A stretch of DNA of 21,128 bases, from contig JAICIL010000035.1 in the NCBI GenBank assembly GCA_025924435.1, positions 1 through 21,128 of the forward strand, written 5' to 3'. A program made the translations under genes and the position numbers. Source of the stretch: Chloroflexia bacterium (GTDB taxonomy: Bacteria; Chloroflexota; Chloroflexia; Thermomicrobiales; JALYUS01). Positions 1-6,552 of this stretch are shown piece after piece. Below the pieces are notes generated by a model. That model had not been told where the DNA came from. It was given only the letters and a program-made list of their open reading frames with translations, and ran no database searches. Numbering within the stretch: the stretch's first letter is position 1; every line of letters starts with the position of its first letter.

Positions 1-110
1 TCAATTGGTCGCGCCCTGGCATCGTAGAGGAGCGCGCGGGCGGACGACGTGCCGACATCGAAGGTCAGGACGAACGGCGTCTGGGCATCGTCGAGAGAAA
101 CCTGAGCCAC
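1..110 (-). CDS. FGGY-family carbohydrate kinase, N-terminal fragment (runs off left edge)
   Basis: Only the first 36 or so codons are present; the rest lies beyond base 1. Read on the minus strand they contain FVLTFDVGTSSARALLYD, which matches the first phosphate-binding motif (DxGTxSxRAxLxD) of FGGY kinases such as gluconokinase and xylulokinase. These phosphorylate sugars or polyols with ATP in the cytoplasm. The GTG at 110-108 is preferred as the start because AAAGGGG (117-123) lies six bases upstream and because FGGY proteins normally begin close to this motif. An in-frame ATG at 158-156 would add 16 residues and would coincide with the predicted transcription start of the TATACT box. 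The gene is divergent from lepB. The sugar substrate cannot be told from this fragment. Confidence 0.75.
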   Translation of the reverse strand, partial: MAQVSLDDAQTPFVLTFDVGTSSARALLYDARARPI

Positions 111-164
111 GAGTGGCCCCTTTCGCGTGCGCGGCGCGCCGTCTCCCGGTCGCCGCATATCACG

Positions 165-170
165 AGTATA
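165..170 (-). promoter_or_regulatory. -10 box TATACT for the FGGY kinase gene
   Basis: The minus strand reads TATACT, one mismatch from the sigma-70 -10 consensus. The expected +1 falls on base 158, which is the A of the alternative ATG start, so a transcript could be leaderless from that ATG or carry a 48-base leader to the GTG at 110. No convincing -35 hexamer lies 16-18 bases upstream. The core is the palindrome GTATAC (166-171) that recurs in other divergent regions of this window. Confidence 0.5.
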
Positions 171-200
171 CCCGTTTCCCACCCGTCGGTCGCGGGTTTA

Positions 201-322
201 CCTAACCCCGGCCCCTTCCCGCGAGGAAGGGGAGCGAACCTCGGCGAGATCCGGCCGCTTGGGAAACATCACAATACCAATCCGAGTCACCCCTTCCTCG
301 CGGGAAGGGGCCGGGGGTGAGG
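201..322. repeat. Palindromic repeat element with two inverted hairpin units (REP/MITE-like)
   Basis: Arms at 201-232 and 290-322 are inverted copies of each other. They differ only by one A/C substitution and one extra C. The 57-base centre is not repeated. Each arm contains its own hairpin: an 8 bp stem CCCCTTCC/GGAAGGGG with a 5-base CGCG-type loop, at 212-232 and 290-310. No flanking target-site duplication is evident and there is no coding capacity. It sits between the divergent kinase and lepB genes, upstream of the lepB promoter. The layout resembles paired REP (BIME-like) or MITE elements dispersed in many GC-rich genomes. Copy number in this genome cannot be seen here. Confidence 0.8.
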
Positions 323-341
323 TTCTTTCCGCCGAACGCCG

Positions 342-370
342 TTGACCGCCCCGCAGCCGCGTAGTACGCT
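342..370 (+). promoter_or_regulatory. Sigma-70-type promoter for lepB
   Basis: TTGACC at 342-347 and TACGCT at 365-370 are separated by exactly 17 bases. The -35 matches consensus at five of six positions and the -10 keeps the conserved T, A and final T. The expected start is near 377, giving a leader of about 17 bases to the ATG at 394. It lies directly downstream of the palindromic repeat. Confidence 0.5.
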
Positions 371-393
371 CCTTCCTGTGTGGGTTGCGCTCT

Positions 394-1074
394 ATGAAGA
401 TGGGAATGATCGTGGCTTCAAAGAATTCGGAATCTGTCGGGGTCACGGACATTGCCGATGCGGCGCCTGCGGATGCGTCACCGCTTCCCGATCGGCCGAA
501 GGGGACGAGCGCGGCGCGGGAACTGATCGAAACGCTGGTCATCGCGGCGCTACTCTTTTTCGGCATGCGGCTGGTGATGCCGGCGGTCGTCGTGGACGGC
601 GTCAGCATGGTGCCGAGCCTCCAGAACGCGCAGCATCTGCTCGAAAACCGCCTCGCCTACCGAAACATCGAGATCGGCGGCAAGAAGTATTACCTCTTCC
701 ACCCGCCGAAACGCGGCGATATCGTCGTCATCAACCCGCCCGTCGCGCACGACAAACCGTTCATCAAGCGGATCATCGGCTTGCCGGGCGACACGATCCT
801 GATTCGCGACGGCAGGGTGATGGTCAACGGCGTCGCCTTGAATGAGACGAACATCTCCGAAGCGCCGCGCTACACCTACCCGACCGATGGCCGCGCGTAC
901 ACGCTCGGCCCGGACGAGTACTTCGTCCTCGGCGATAACCGCAACGCCAGCGAAGATTCCCATTTCTTCGGCCCGATCCACAGCAGCGCGATCATGGGCA
1001 AGACGTGGATTTCGTTCTGGCCCCGGAAGGATGTTGGTTTCTTGCATCGCCCGGTGTACCCGATTCCATCGTGA
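394..1074 (+). CDS. lepB: Signal peptidase I
   Basis: Type I leader peptidase of 226 residues, which cleaves signal peptides from exported pre-proteins at the outer face of the membrane. Residues 1-40 form a polar, Ala/Pro-rich cytoplasmic tail, followed by one membrane segment at about 45-63. The catalytic serine is S71 in DGVSMVPSL and the general-base lysine is K125 in KRIIGLPGD. The box E motif GDNRNASEDSHFFGP occupies 180-194. Length and motif order are normal for a single-span bacterial enzyme. ATG 394 was chosen because it follows the predicted promoter at a sensible distance. A TTG at 385 and ATGs at 400 and 406 are alternatives, and none has a clear Shine-Dalgarno site. The next gene, hyuA, starts 80 bases downstream and is probably unrelated in function. 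Confidence 0.95.
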   Translation: MKMGMIVASKNSESVGVTDIADAAPADASPLPDRPKGTSAARELIETLVIAALLFFGMRLVMPAVVVDGVSMVPSLQNAQHLLENRLAYRNIEIGGKKYYLFHPPKRGDIVVINPPVAHDKPFIKRIIGLPGDTILIRDGRVMVNGVALNETNISEAPRYTYPTDGRAYTLGPDEYFVLGDNRNASEDSHFFGPIHSSAIMGKTWISFWPRKDVGFLHRPVYPIPS

Positions 1075-1110
1075 GGCGCGGATGTCGTTCGGTTCGGTGG
1101 CGGGCCACGG

Positions 1111-1142
1111 GTGTGACGATGTGACGGTGTGGCGGTGGAGCG
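1111..1142 (+). repeat. Degenerate 8 bp tandem repeat upstream of hyuA
   Basis: Four consecutive 8-base units resemble GTGTGACG. The first two differ at only one position; the third and fourth are progressively more divergent (GTGTGGCG, GTGGAGCG). The array ends where the ribosome binding site of hyuA begins (GAGGGGAG, 1142-1149). It could be a set of phased regulator sites or a slippage-prone tract. No function is demonstrated by the sequence. Confidence 0.5.
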
Positions 1143-1154
1143 AGGGGAGAGCGC

Positions 1155-3275
1155 GTGGCGATGCAGACGGGGAGCGCGCGACCGCTTCGCGCCGGGGTTG
1201 ATATTGGCGGCACCTTCACCGACCTGATCTTCTACGACGAGCGCACGGGCAGCCTGAGCATCGGAAAGACGCTGACCACCCCGGACGACCCGGCGCGCGC
1301 GGTCGAAACCGGCATGCGCGAGACGCTGGCGGAGGCGCGCGAATCGCCCGAAGCGGTCGGCAATGTCATCCACGGCACGACGCTGGTGACGAACGCGCTG
1401 ATCGAGCGGAAGGGCGCGCGGACGGCGCTGATCGCGACGCGCGGATTCCGGGACGCGATCGAGATTCGCCACGAGGGCCGGTACGACCTCTACGACCTCT
1501 TCCTCGAAATGCCGCCGCCGCTCGCGCCGCGCCGCCTGCGCTTCGAGGTGGACGAGCGCATGCTGGCGGACGGCAGCGTGCACCAGTCGCTCGATACGTC
1601 CGCCCTGCCGGGTATTGTCGAGCAGTTGCGGGCGCAGGGCGTCGAGGCGGTCGGCGTCTCGCTCCTGCATTCGTACCGCAACCCCGCGCACGAGCGGGCG
1701 CTCGGCGACGCGCTCGCGGAACTTGCCCCCGAACTCGTCGTCTCGCTCTCCGCCGAGGTGGTGCCGGAAATCCGCGAGTACGAGCGGACCTCGACGACGC
1801 TCGCCAATGTCTACGTCCGCCCGCTCGTCCAGACCTATCTCGCGCGGCTTGAGGAGCGGCTGCGCGCGCTCGGCATGCGCGACGCCTCGCTCTACATCAT
1901 GCTCTCCAGCGGCGGCACGGCGACGGTCGAGACCGCGCAGCGCTACCCGATCCGGCTGATCGAGTCCGGCCCGGCGGCGGGAGCGCTGGCGGCGGCGCAG
2001 TACGGCGCGCTCACCGGGCGACCGAACCTGCTCTCCTTCGACATGGGCGGCACGACGGCGAAGGCGTGCATCATCGAGGACGGCGAGCCGCTCGTCTCCG
2101 CCGATTTCGAGGTCGCGCGCGTCTATCGCTTCAAGCGCGGGAGCGGGTTGCCCGTGCGCGTGCCCGTGATCGAGATGATCGAGATCGGCGCGGGCGGCGG
2201 CTCCATCGCCCGCGCGGACAGCCTCGGCCTGCTCAAAGTCGGCCCGGACAGCGCGGGCGCGCAGCCCGGCCCCGCCTGCTACGGGCGCGGCGGCACGTCT
2301 CCGACCGTGACCGACGCCGACCTGATGCTCGGCTACCTCGACCCGACATTCTTCCTCGGCGGCAGGATGCGCCTCGATACCGACGCGGCGGAGCGCGCCA
2401 TCGCCGGTCTGGGCGCGCGGCTCGGCCTCTCCGCCATCGAGGCGGCGTGGGGCATCCATCAGGTGGTGAACGAGAATATGGCGGGCGCGGCGCGCATCCA
2501 CGCCGTCGAACGCGGCAAGGACCCGCGCGCCTACCCGCTCTTCGCCTTCGGCGGGGCGGGGCCGGTGCACGCCTATCGCGTCGCGCAGATCCTCGACGTG
2601 CCGGAACTCGTCGTCCCGCTCGGCGCGGGCGTCACGTCCGCGCTTGGTTTCCTCGTCGCGCCGCTCGCCTTCGATTATGTGCGCTCGTTCTTCTCGCCGC
2701 TGCGCGACCTCGACTTCGACCACGTCAACGCGCTGCTTGCTGAGATGGAGGGCGAAGGCAGGGCGACGCTGACGGCGGCGGGTGTCGCGCTGGAACAGAT
2801 CACCTACCGCCGCACCGCCGAGATGCGCTATCGCGGGCAGGGGCACGAGGTGCCGGTGCCGCTGCCGGACGGCGACCTGAGCGCGGCGATGCTCCCCGAT
2901 CTGGAGGCGGCGTTCGAGGCCGTCTACCGGCGGCTCTATGGCCGCATCGCCGAGGGCGTGCCGCTCGAAGCGCTCAACTGGCGCGTCGTCGCCAGCGGGC
3001 CGCGGCCGGAGATCAACCTCGCCGCCGAAGCGGCAGGCGCTTCGGATGCGCGGCACGCGATCAAGGGCGAGCGGGAGATCTACCTGCCGGAGCGGGGCGG
3101 CTTCGCGCCCGTTCCCGTCTACGACCGCTACGCGCTGGCGCCCGGTGCGGCCTTTACTGGCCCGGCGGTCGTCGAGGAACGCGAGTCCACGACGATCATC
3201 GGCGGCGGCACGGTCGCGGTGGATACCTTCCGCAACCTCATCGTCGCCATGAAGGGAGACGACCCCCGTGATTGA
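1155..3275 (+). CDS. hyuA: Hydantoinase A / 5-oxoprolinase family subunit
   Basis: This 706-residue protein is the ATP-using subunit of the hydantoinase/oxoprolinase (HyuA-HyuB) family. Members open cyclic amides such as 5-oxoproline or N-methylhydantoin, or act as ATP-dependent carboxylases. The actin-like ATPase fold shows in VDIGGTFTDL (residues 15-24) and in a second glycine motif, FDMGGTTAK, near 295. The C-terminus has the usual GPAVVEERESTTIIGGG stretch, and the length is typical. GTG 1155 is chosen because GAGGGGAG lies five bases upstream; an ATG two codons later is the alternative. The last 8 bases overlap hyuB, so the two are translationally coupled and probably form one complex. 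The substrate cannot be assigned from sequence alone. Confidence 0.93.
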   Translation: MAMQTGSARPLRAGVDIGGTFTDLIFYDERTGSLSIGKTLTTPDDPARAVETGMRETLAEARESPEAVGNVIHGTTLVTNALIERKGARTALIATRGFRDAIEIRHEGRYDLYDLFLEMPPPLAPRRLRFEVDERMLADGSVHQSLDTSALPGIVEQLRAQGVEAVGVSLLHSYRNPAHERALGDALAELAPELVVSLSAEVVPEIREYERTSTTLANVYVRPLVQTYLARLEERLRALGMRDASLYIMLSSGGTATVETAQRYPIRLIESGPAAGALAAAQYGALTGRPNLLSFDMGGTTAKACIIEDGEPLVSADFEVARVYRFKRGSGLPVRVPVIEMIEIGAGGGSIARADSLGLLKVGPDSAGAQPGPACYGRGGTSPTVTDADLMLGYLDPTFFLGGRMRLDTDAAERAIAGLGARLGLSAIEAAWGIHQVVNENMAGAARIHAVERGKDPRAYPLFAFGGAGPVHAYRVAQILDVPELVVPLGAGVTSALGFLVAPLAFDYVRSFFSPLRDLDFDHVNALLAEMEGEGRATLTAAGVALEQITYRRTAEMRYRGQGHEVPVPLPDGDLSAAMLPDLEAAFEAVYRRLYGRIAEGVPLEALNWRVVASGPRPEINLAAEAAGASDARHAIKGEREIYLPERGGFAPVPVYDRYALAPGAAFTGPAVVEERESTTIIGGGTVAVDTFRNLIVAMKGDDPRD

Positions 3276-4980
3276 CGCGCGGCAGACGATTGACCCGATC
3301 ACGCTCGAAGTGCTCTGGAACCGACTGATCGCCGTCGTCAACGAGCAGGCGACGGCGCTGATGCGCACCTCGTTCACCACCGTCGTGCGCGAGTCGGGCG
3401 ACCTCTCCGCCGGGGTCTTCGACCCGCGCGGCTACATGATCGCGCAGGCCGTCACCGGCACGCCCGGCCACATCAACTCGATGGCGACCTGCATCCACCA
3501 CTTCCTCGCCGTCTACCCCGCCGACACGCTCCGGCCCGGCGACGTGCTGATCACGAACGACCCGCAGAAGACCTCCGGCCAACTGCACGATTTCACCGTC
3601 ATCTCACCGATTTTCGACGACAGCGACCGGCTGATCGCCTTCTTCGGCTCGACCTGCCACGCGATTGACATCGGCGGGCGCGGCCTCAGCGCGGACGCCC
3701 GCTCGATGTACGAGGAAGGGCTGTTCGTCCCGATCACGAAATGGTACGACGCGGGCAGGCCGAACGAGGAACTGGTGAAGATCATCCGCGCGAACGTCCG
3801 CGAGCCGGATCAGGTGCTCGGCGACATCCACGCGCAGGTGGCGGGGAACAATGTCGGCGGCGCGCGCCTCACGGAGTTCATGGCGGAGTTCGGCCTGACG
3901 AGCATCGAACCGCTCGCGGACGAGATCATCACCCGCTCCGAGCGCGCGATGCGCGACGCGATCGCCACCGTGCCGGACGGCGTCTACACCCACACCGGGC
4001 AGAGCGACGGCTTCGACGCACCCGTCACACTCGCCGTGACGATCACCAAGCAGGGCGACGCGATGCATGTGGACTGGACGGGATCGAGCGAGGCCAGCCC
4101 GCGCGGCATCAACGTCGTGCTGAATTACACCCATGCCTACGTCACCTACGCGCTGAAATGCGCGCTCTGCCCCGACGTGCCCAACAACGAAGGCTCGTTC
4201 CGCCCCGTCACCGTCACCGCGCCGCCGGGCTCGCTGCTCAATGCGCTGCCGCCCGCGCCGGTGGCGGGCAGGCACGTCATCGGCCACTTCCTGCCGGGGA
4301 TCGTCTTCGGCGCGCTCGCGCCCGTCCTGCCCGGCAGGGTGATCGCCGAGGGCGCGGCGAATATCTGGGCGACGCAACTGACCGGCGCGCACGCCAACGG
4401 CGACCCGTGGACGTACGTCTGGTTCTCCTGCGGCGGCACCGGCGCGCGCCCGACGAGCGACGGCATCCACACGACCGCCTTCCCCTCCGGCGTGATGGGC
4501 GTGCCGGTCGAGGTGATCGAGAGCGTCGCGCCGCTGCTCGTCCGGCGACGCGAGATCGCCCAGGATTCGGGCGGGCCGGGACGGTTCCGGGGCGGCTGCG
4601 GCCAGTACATGGAGGTCGGCGCACTGACCGGGCGCGGCTACAACCTCGGCCCGATCTTCGACCGCACGCGCGTGCCCGCCGAAGGGTACGCTGGCGGCGG
4701 GCAGGGCGCGCGCGGCGCGATCACGCTCAGCGACGGGCGCGAACTGCGCGACAAGTCGCAGATCGCCCTCGCGGCGGATGAGCGGTTCACGCTGCAATTG
4801 CCCGGCGGCGGCGGCTACTACGACCCGCTGACGCGCGATGTGCAGGCCGTCCTCGACGATGTGCTCGACGGCTTTGTCTCCATCGAGGCCGCCCGCGCGC
4901 AATACGGCGTCGTCATTGACCCGGCCGCGATGGCGGTTGACGAGGAAGCAACCGCGAAACTCCGCACAACGCCCGCGTGA
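3268..4980 (+). CDS. hyuB: Hydantoinase B / oxoprolinase family subunit
   Basis: Partner subunit of the preceding HyuA, 570 residues, of the HyuB family. The N-terminus (DPITLEVLWNRL, then RESGDLSAGVFDPRGYMIAQ) and the C-terminal PGGGGYYDPLTRD are family hallmarks. The GTG start overlaps the hyuA stop by 8 bases and uses GGGAG inside the end of hyuA as ribosome binding site. Together the two subunits are expected to carry out ATP-dependent opening of a cyclic amide or a related carboxylation in the cytoplasm. The gene ends 54 bases from the convergent FMN reductase gene. That gap (4981-5034) shows no convincing terminator hairpin. Confidence 0.93.
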   Translation: MIDARQTIDPITLEVLWNRLIAVVNEQATALMRTSFTTVVRESGDLSAGVFDPRGYMIAQAVTGTPGHINSMATCIHHFLAVYPADTLRPGDVLITNDPQKTSGQLHDFTVISPIFDDSDRLIAFFGSTCHAIDIGGRGLSADARSMYEEGLFVPITKWYDAGRPNEELVKIIRANVREPDQVLGDIHAQVAGNNVGGARLTEFMAEFGLTSIEPLADEIITRSERAMRDAIATVPDGVYTHTGQSDGFDAPVTLAVTITKQGDAMHVDWTGSSEASPRGINVVLNYTHAYVTYALKCALCPDVPNNEGSFRPVTVTAPPGSLLNALPPAPVAGRHVIGHFLPGIVFGALAPVLPGRVIAEGAANIWATQLTGAHANGDPWTYVWFSCGGTGARPTSDGIHTTAFPSGVMGVPVEVIESVAPLLVRRREIAQDSGGPGRFRGGCGQYMEVGALTGRGYNLGPIFDRTRVPAEGYAGGGQGARGAITLSDGRELRDKSQIALAADERFTLQLPGGGGYYDPLTRDVQAVLDDVLDGFVSIEAARAQYGVVIDPAAMAVDEEATAKLRTTPA

Positions 4981-5034
4981 AGCATTCGCCAAGCGGTGTT
5001 CTGTGTAGCCCGCCACCACCGGGAAAACTCCCTG

Positions 5035-5622
5035 TTACGAACGCGCCTTCTGATCCCGGATCAAGCGGCCTAGGTCAATCACCTCGCGCACCATCGTCGC
5101 CGTGCGCTCGCGCGGCCCCGCCTCTTTGATGTCCACATTTTCGCTGTCCAGTTGATCCCGGGAGAGGATGACCACCGTCGGGACGACGTGCGCGCCGAGG
5201 GTGCGGACGGTGTGGTACAGGCTGTTGATGACATTCATCGCGCTCGCGCCGCCGTAGCCGAGCAGCGCGGCCGCCTTGCCGCCGAGGTAGGGCGGCCGAT
5301 CGTTCGCCAGGAATTCAAGCGAGTCGAGCACATTCTTCACGGCGCCGCTGATCGTGCCGTGGTAGGTCGGCGAGCAGATCACGAAGCCGTCCGCCGCGCG
5401 GACTTCGTCCAAGAGCCAGTGCAGCGTCGCGGGATAGTCGGAAAGTTGCCGCTCGCCGTTGTAGAGCGGCAGGTCGAGATCGCGGACGGCGGCGAGGCTC
5501 GTTTGCGCCCCCTGCTCCTCCGCGATTCGTAACGCCACCTTGAGCGCGAGCAGGCTCATCGAGCCGCGCCGGGTGCTGCCGCCGATGCCGAGGACGCGAA
5601 CGGGTTCCGATCTCGCCGTCAT
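5035..5622 (-). CDS. NADPH-dependent FMN reductase (flavodoxin-fold)
   Basis: A 195-residue flavodoxin-like protein of the NADPH-dependent FMN reductase family, which reduces flavin or quinone-type substrates with NAD(P)H in the cytoplasm. The FMN phosphate loop is GIGGSTRRGSMS (residues 12-23), and the ring-binding loop is SPTYHGTISGAVKNVLD (84-100). GYGGASAMN (122-130) is the third family motif. ATG 5622 is chosen because AAGGTG lies about eight bases upstream and the protein then starts just before the fold; the 43 upstream in-frame codons look non-coding. It is the last gene of a minus-strand unit behind the VOC gene and the 76-residue gene. It could act as an azo- or chromate-type reductase, but the exact substrate is open. 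Confidence 0.88.
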   Translation of the reverse strand: MTARSEPVRVLGIGGSTRRGSMSLLALKVALRIAEEQGAQTSLAAVRDLDLPLYNGERQLSDYPATLHWLLDEVRAADGFVICSPTYHGTISGAVKNVLDSLEFLANDRPPYLGGKAAALLGYGGASAMNVINSLYHTVRTLGAHVVPTVVILSRDQLDSENVDIKEAGPRERTATMVREVIDLGRLIRDQKARS

Positions 5623-5638
5623 CTGCCGCACACCTTTC

Positions 5639-5869
5639 TCACGCCGTCCCGCGCGATGGCCGACCGGGCGGATGTGTCGCGACCGGCGCGTACCGGACGC
5701 CCTCGATCCGCTCGCCGATCCGGACGAAGAGATGACCGATCCTGACCGCAAGCGTGCTCCGCGAGCGGGCCGCGCCGGACGCCTCCGCGAGCAGCGCGCG
5801 ATGGGCGGCTTCCCTGCACCAGTCCTGCATACGCAATTGGACCAGAAGATCGATCGGATCGTGCATCAT
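5639..5869 (-). CDS. Small conserved-type hypothetical protein, 76 residues
   Basis: I do not recognise a named family. The protein is short and basic, with a helical first half (MMHDPIDLLVQLRMQDW, then REAAHRALLAEA). A second helix is RIGHLFVRIGERIEG. The pattern of two amphipathic helices joined by an Arg/Ser-rich linker resembles many small uncharacterised proteins of Actinobacteria and Chloroflexota. It sits tightly between the VOC gene (30 bases away) and the FMN reductase gene (16 bases away) on the same strand. GGTGGGG just before the ATG could bind the ribosome, and an ATG follows as second codon. There is no signal peptide and no clear membrane span. It is probably translated, with unknown function. 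Confidence 0.6.
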   Translation of the reverse strand: MMHDPIDLLVQLRMQDWCREAAHRALLAEASGAARSRSTLAVRIGHLFVRIGERIEGVRYAPVATHPPGRPSRGTA

Positions 5870-5899
5870 GGCCCCACCGTGCCTTTCTTGAACATCGGG

Positions 5900-6376
5900 T
5901 CACGCGCGCCCCCGCGCCCCGCCACCGCCGATCAGTGACTGCCATTCGGGCCACGACACCACGCCAATTTCCGGGCGCGGCGGATCGGGCAGCATGCTGA
6001 TGAATTCGAGCGAGTGCCCGTCGGGGTCGCTGAAGTAGACGGCGATGGCCGGCATCCAGCCGATGACGCACGGCGTGTCGCCCGGCACGCCGTTGATGTC
6101 GCGCGGGGTGAGACCCGCCGCTTTCAAATCGTCCACCGACCGGATAATGTCGGCGACCGGCATCTGAAAGGCGAAGTGGAGGTGCAAGCCGATCGGCGCG
6201 GACGACGCCCAGAGGCCGAGCATCGCGGCGCCGGGCGCGCCGATCCAGAGAAAGGCGGCGTTGCGCTCCGGCACCGCGTAGGCGAAGGGGAGGTGGAGCA
6301 GGTCCTGGTAGAAACGAATCGAGCGGTCGAGATCGCGTACCGCGAGGTGCGTCTCGAAGAGTCCCGTGATGTTCAT
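5900..6376 (-). CDS. VOC-superfamily (glyoxalase/dioxygenase fold) protein
   Basis: A 158-residue vicinal-oxygen-chelate protein with two beta-alpha-beta-beta-beta modules. The first begins at ETHLAVRDLDRSIRFYQDLL (residues 8-27) and ends near GLHLHFAF; the second ends in FSDPDGHSLEFISML. H10, H65 or H67 and E124 are positioned as metal ligands. The family includes glyoxalase I, fosfomycin-resistance enzymes, extradiol dioxygenases and binding proteins, so the reaction is not fixed by sequence. ATG 6376 is chosen because AAGGAGG lies six bases upstream; the longer open frame to 6559 runs back through the promoter region. It is the first gene of the VOC, small protein, FMN reductase operon, divergent from a SufR-like regulator that probably controls it. 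Confidence 0.88.
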   Translation of the reverse strand: MNITGLFETHLAVRDLDRSIRFYQDLLHLPFAYAVPERNAAFLWIGAPGAAMLGLWASSAPIGLHLHFAFQMPVADIIRSVDDLKAAGLTPRDINGVPGDTPCVIGWMPAIAVYFSDPDGHSLEFISMLPDPPRPEIGVVSWPEWQSLIGGGGARGRA

Positions 6377-6437
6377 CACCGCCTCCTTACGCCGTGGCCG
6401 CCGCGTACGCCGTTGTACGTTCCGATGTTGCAGCGTC

Positions 6438-6466
6438 AGCGTAGCACAGCGCGGCGAATAAAGCAA
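6438..6466 (-). promoter_or_regulatory. Promoter for the VOC-FMN reductase operon
   Basis: On the minus strand, TTGCTT (6466-6461) and TACGCT (6443-6438) are 17 bases apart. The -10 has the same sequence as the one proposed for lepB. The -35 is inside the inverted repeat at 6454-6487, so a regulator bound there would block or reposition RNA polymerase. The expected leader to ATG 6376 is about 55 bases. A minus-strand TATACG at 6509-6504 is an alternative upstream -10. Confidence 0.45.
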
Positions 6467-6487
6467 GTAGATTCTGATTTTATTTGC
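6454..6487. promoter_or_regulatory. Inverted repeat, candidate operator between divergent promoters
   Basis: GCGAATAAA (6454-6462) and TTTATTTGC (6479-6487) are inverted copies matching at eight of nine positions, with a 16-base AT-rich spacer. The repeat overlaps the predicted -35 regions of both the leftward VOC promoter and the rightward regulator promoter, the usual place for the operator of an autoregulated winged-helix repressor. It does not look like the CAAC-N6-GTTG type site I recall for cyanobacterial SufR. Confidence 0.45.
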
Positions 6488-6511
6488 GAAACTCTCCATG
6501 TGGCGTATACT
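6484..6511 (+). promoter_or_regulatory. Promoter for the SufR-like regulator gene
   Basis: TTGCGA (6484-6489) and TATACT (6506-6511) are separated by 16 bases. The -35 matches consensus at four of six positions and the -10 at five of six. The expected start is near 6518, giving a leader of about 35 bases with GGAGGGAGGGA (6540-6550) just before ATG 6553. The -10 contains the palindrome GTATAC (6505-6510). Confidence 0.55.
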
Positions 6512-6552
6512 GGCGAGAGAAGCGACGGTCGCGTGTGCCGGAGGGAGGGACG

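Noticed and set aside
5..205. Short plus-strand frame at the left edge
   Set aside because: Its complement encodes the FGGY kinase motif; the plus frame has no coding features.
876..3380. 834-codon open frame on the minus strand opposite lepB and hyuA
   Set aside because: It is Arg/Asp/Val-rich with no recognisable domain, and is antisense to two clear family members. Long antisense frames are expected when third positions are almost always G or C.
3604..5019. 471-codon minus-strand frame opposite hyuB
   Set aside because: Compositional shadow of hyuB; no start context, no family motif.
4981..5034. Terminator between convergent hyuB and FMN reductase genes
   Set aside because: Only a 5 bp possible stem with no T-tract was found, too weak to call.
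5623..5751. N-terminal extension of the FMN reductase
   Set aside because: It overlaps the 76-residue gene and is Arg/Ser-rich; ATG 5622 has a ribosome site and the correct family start.
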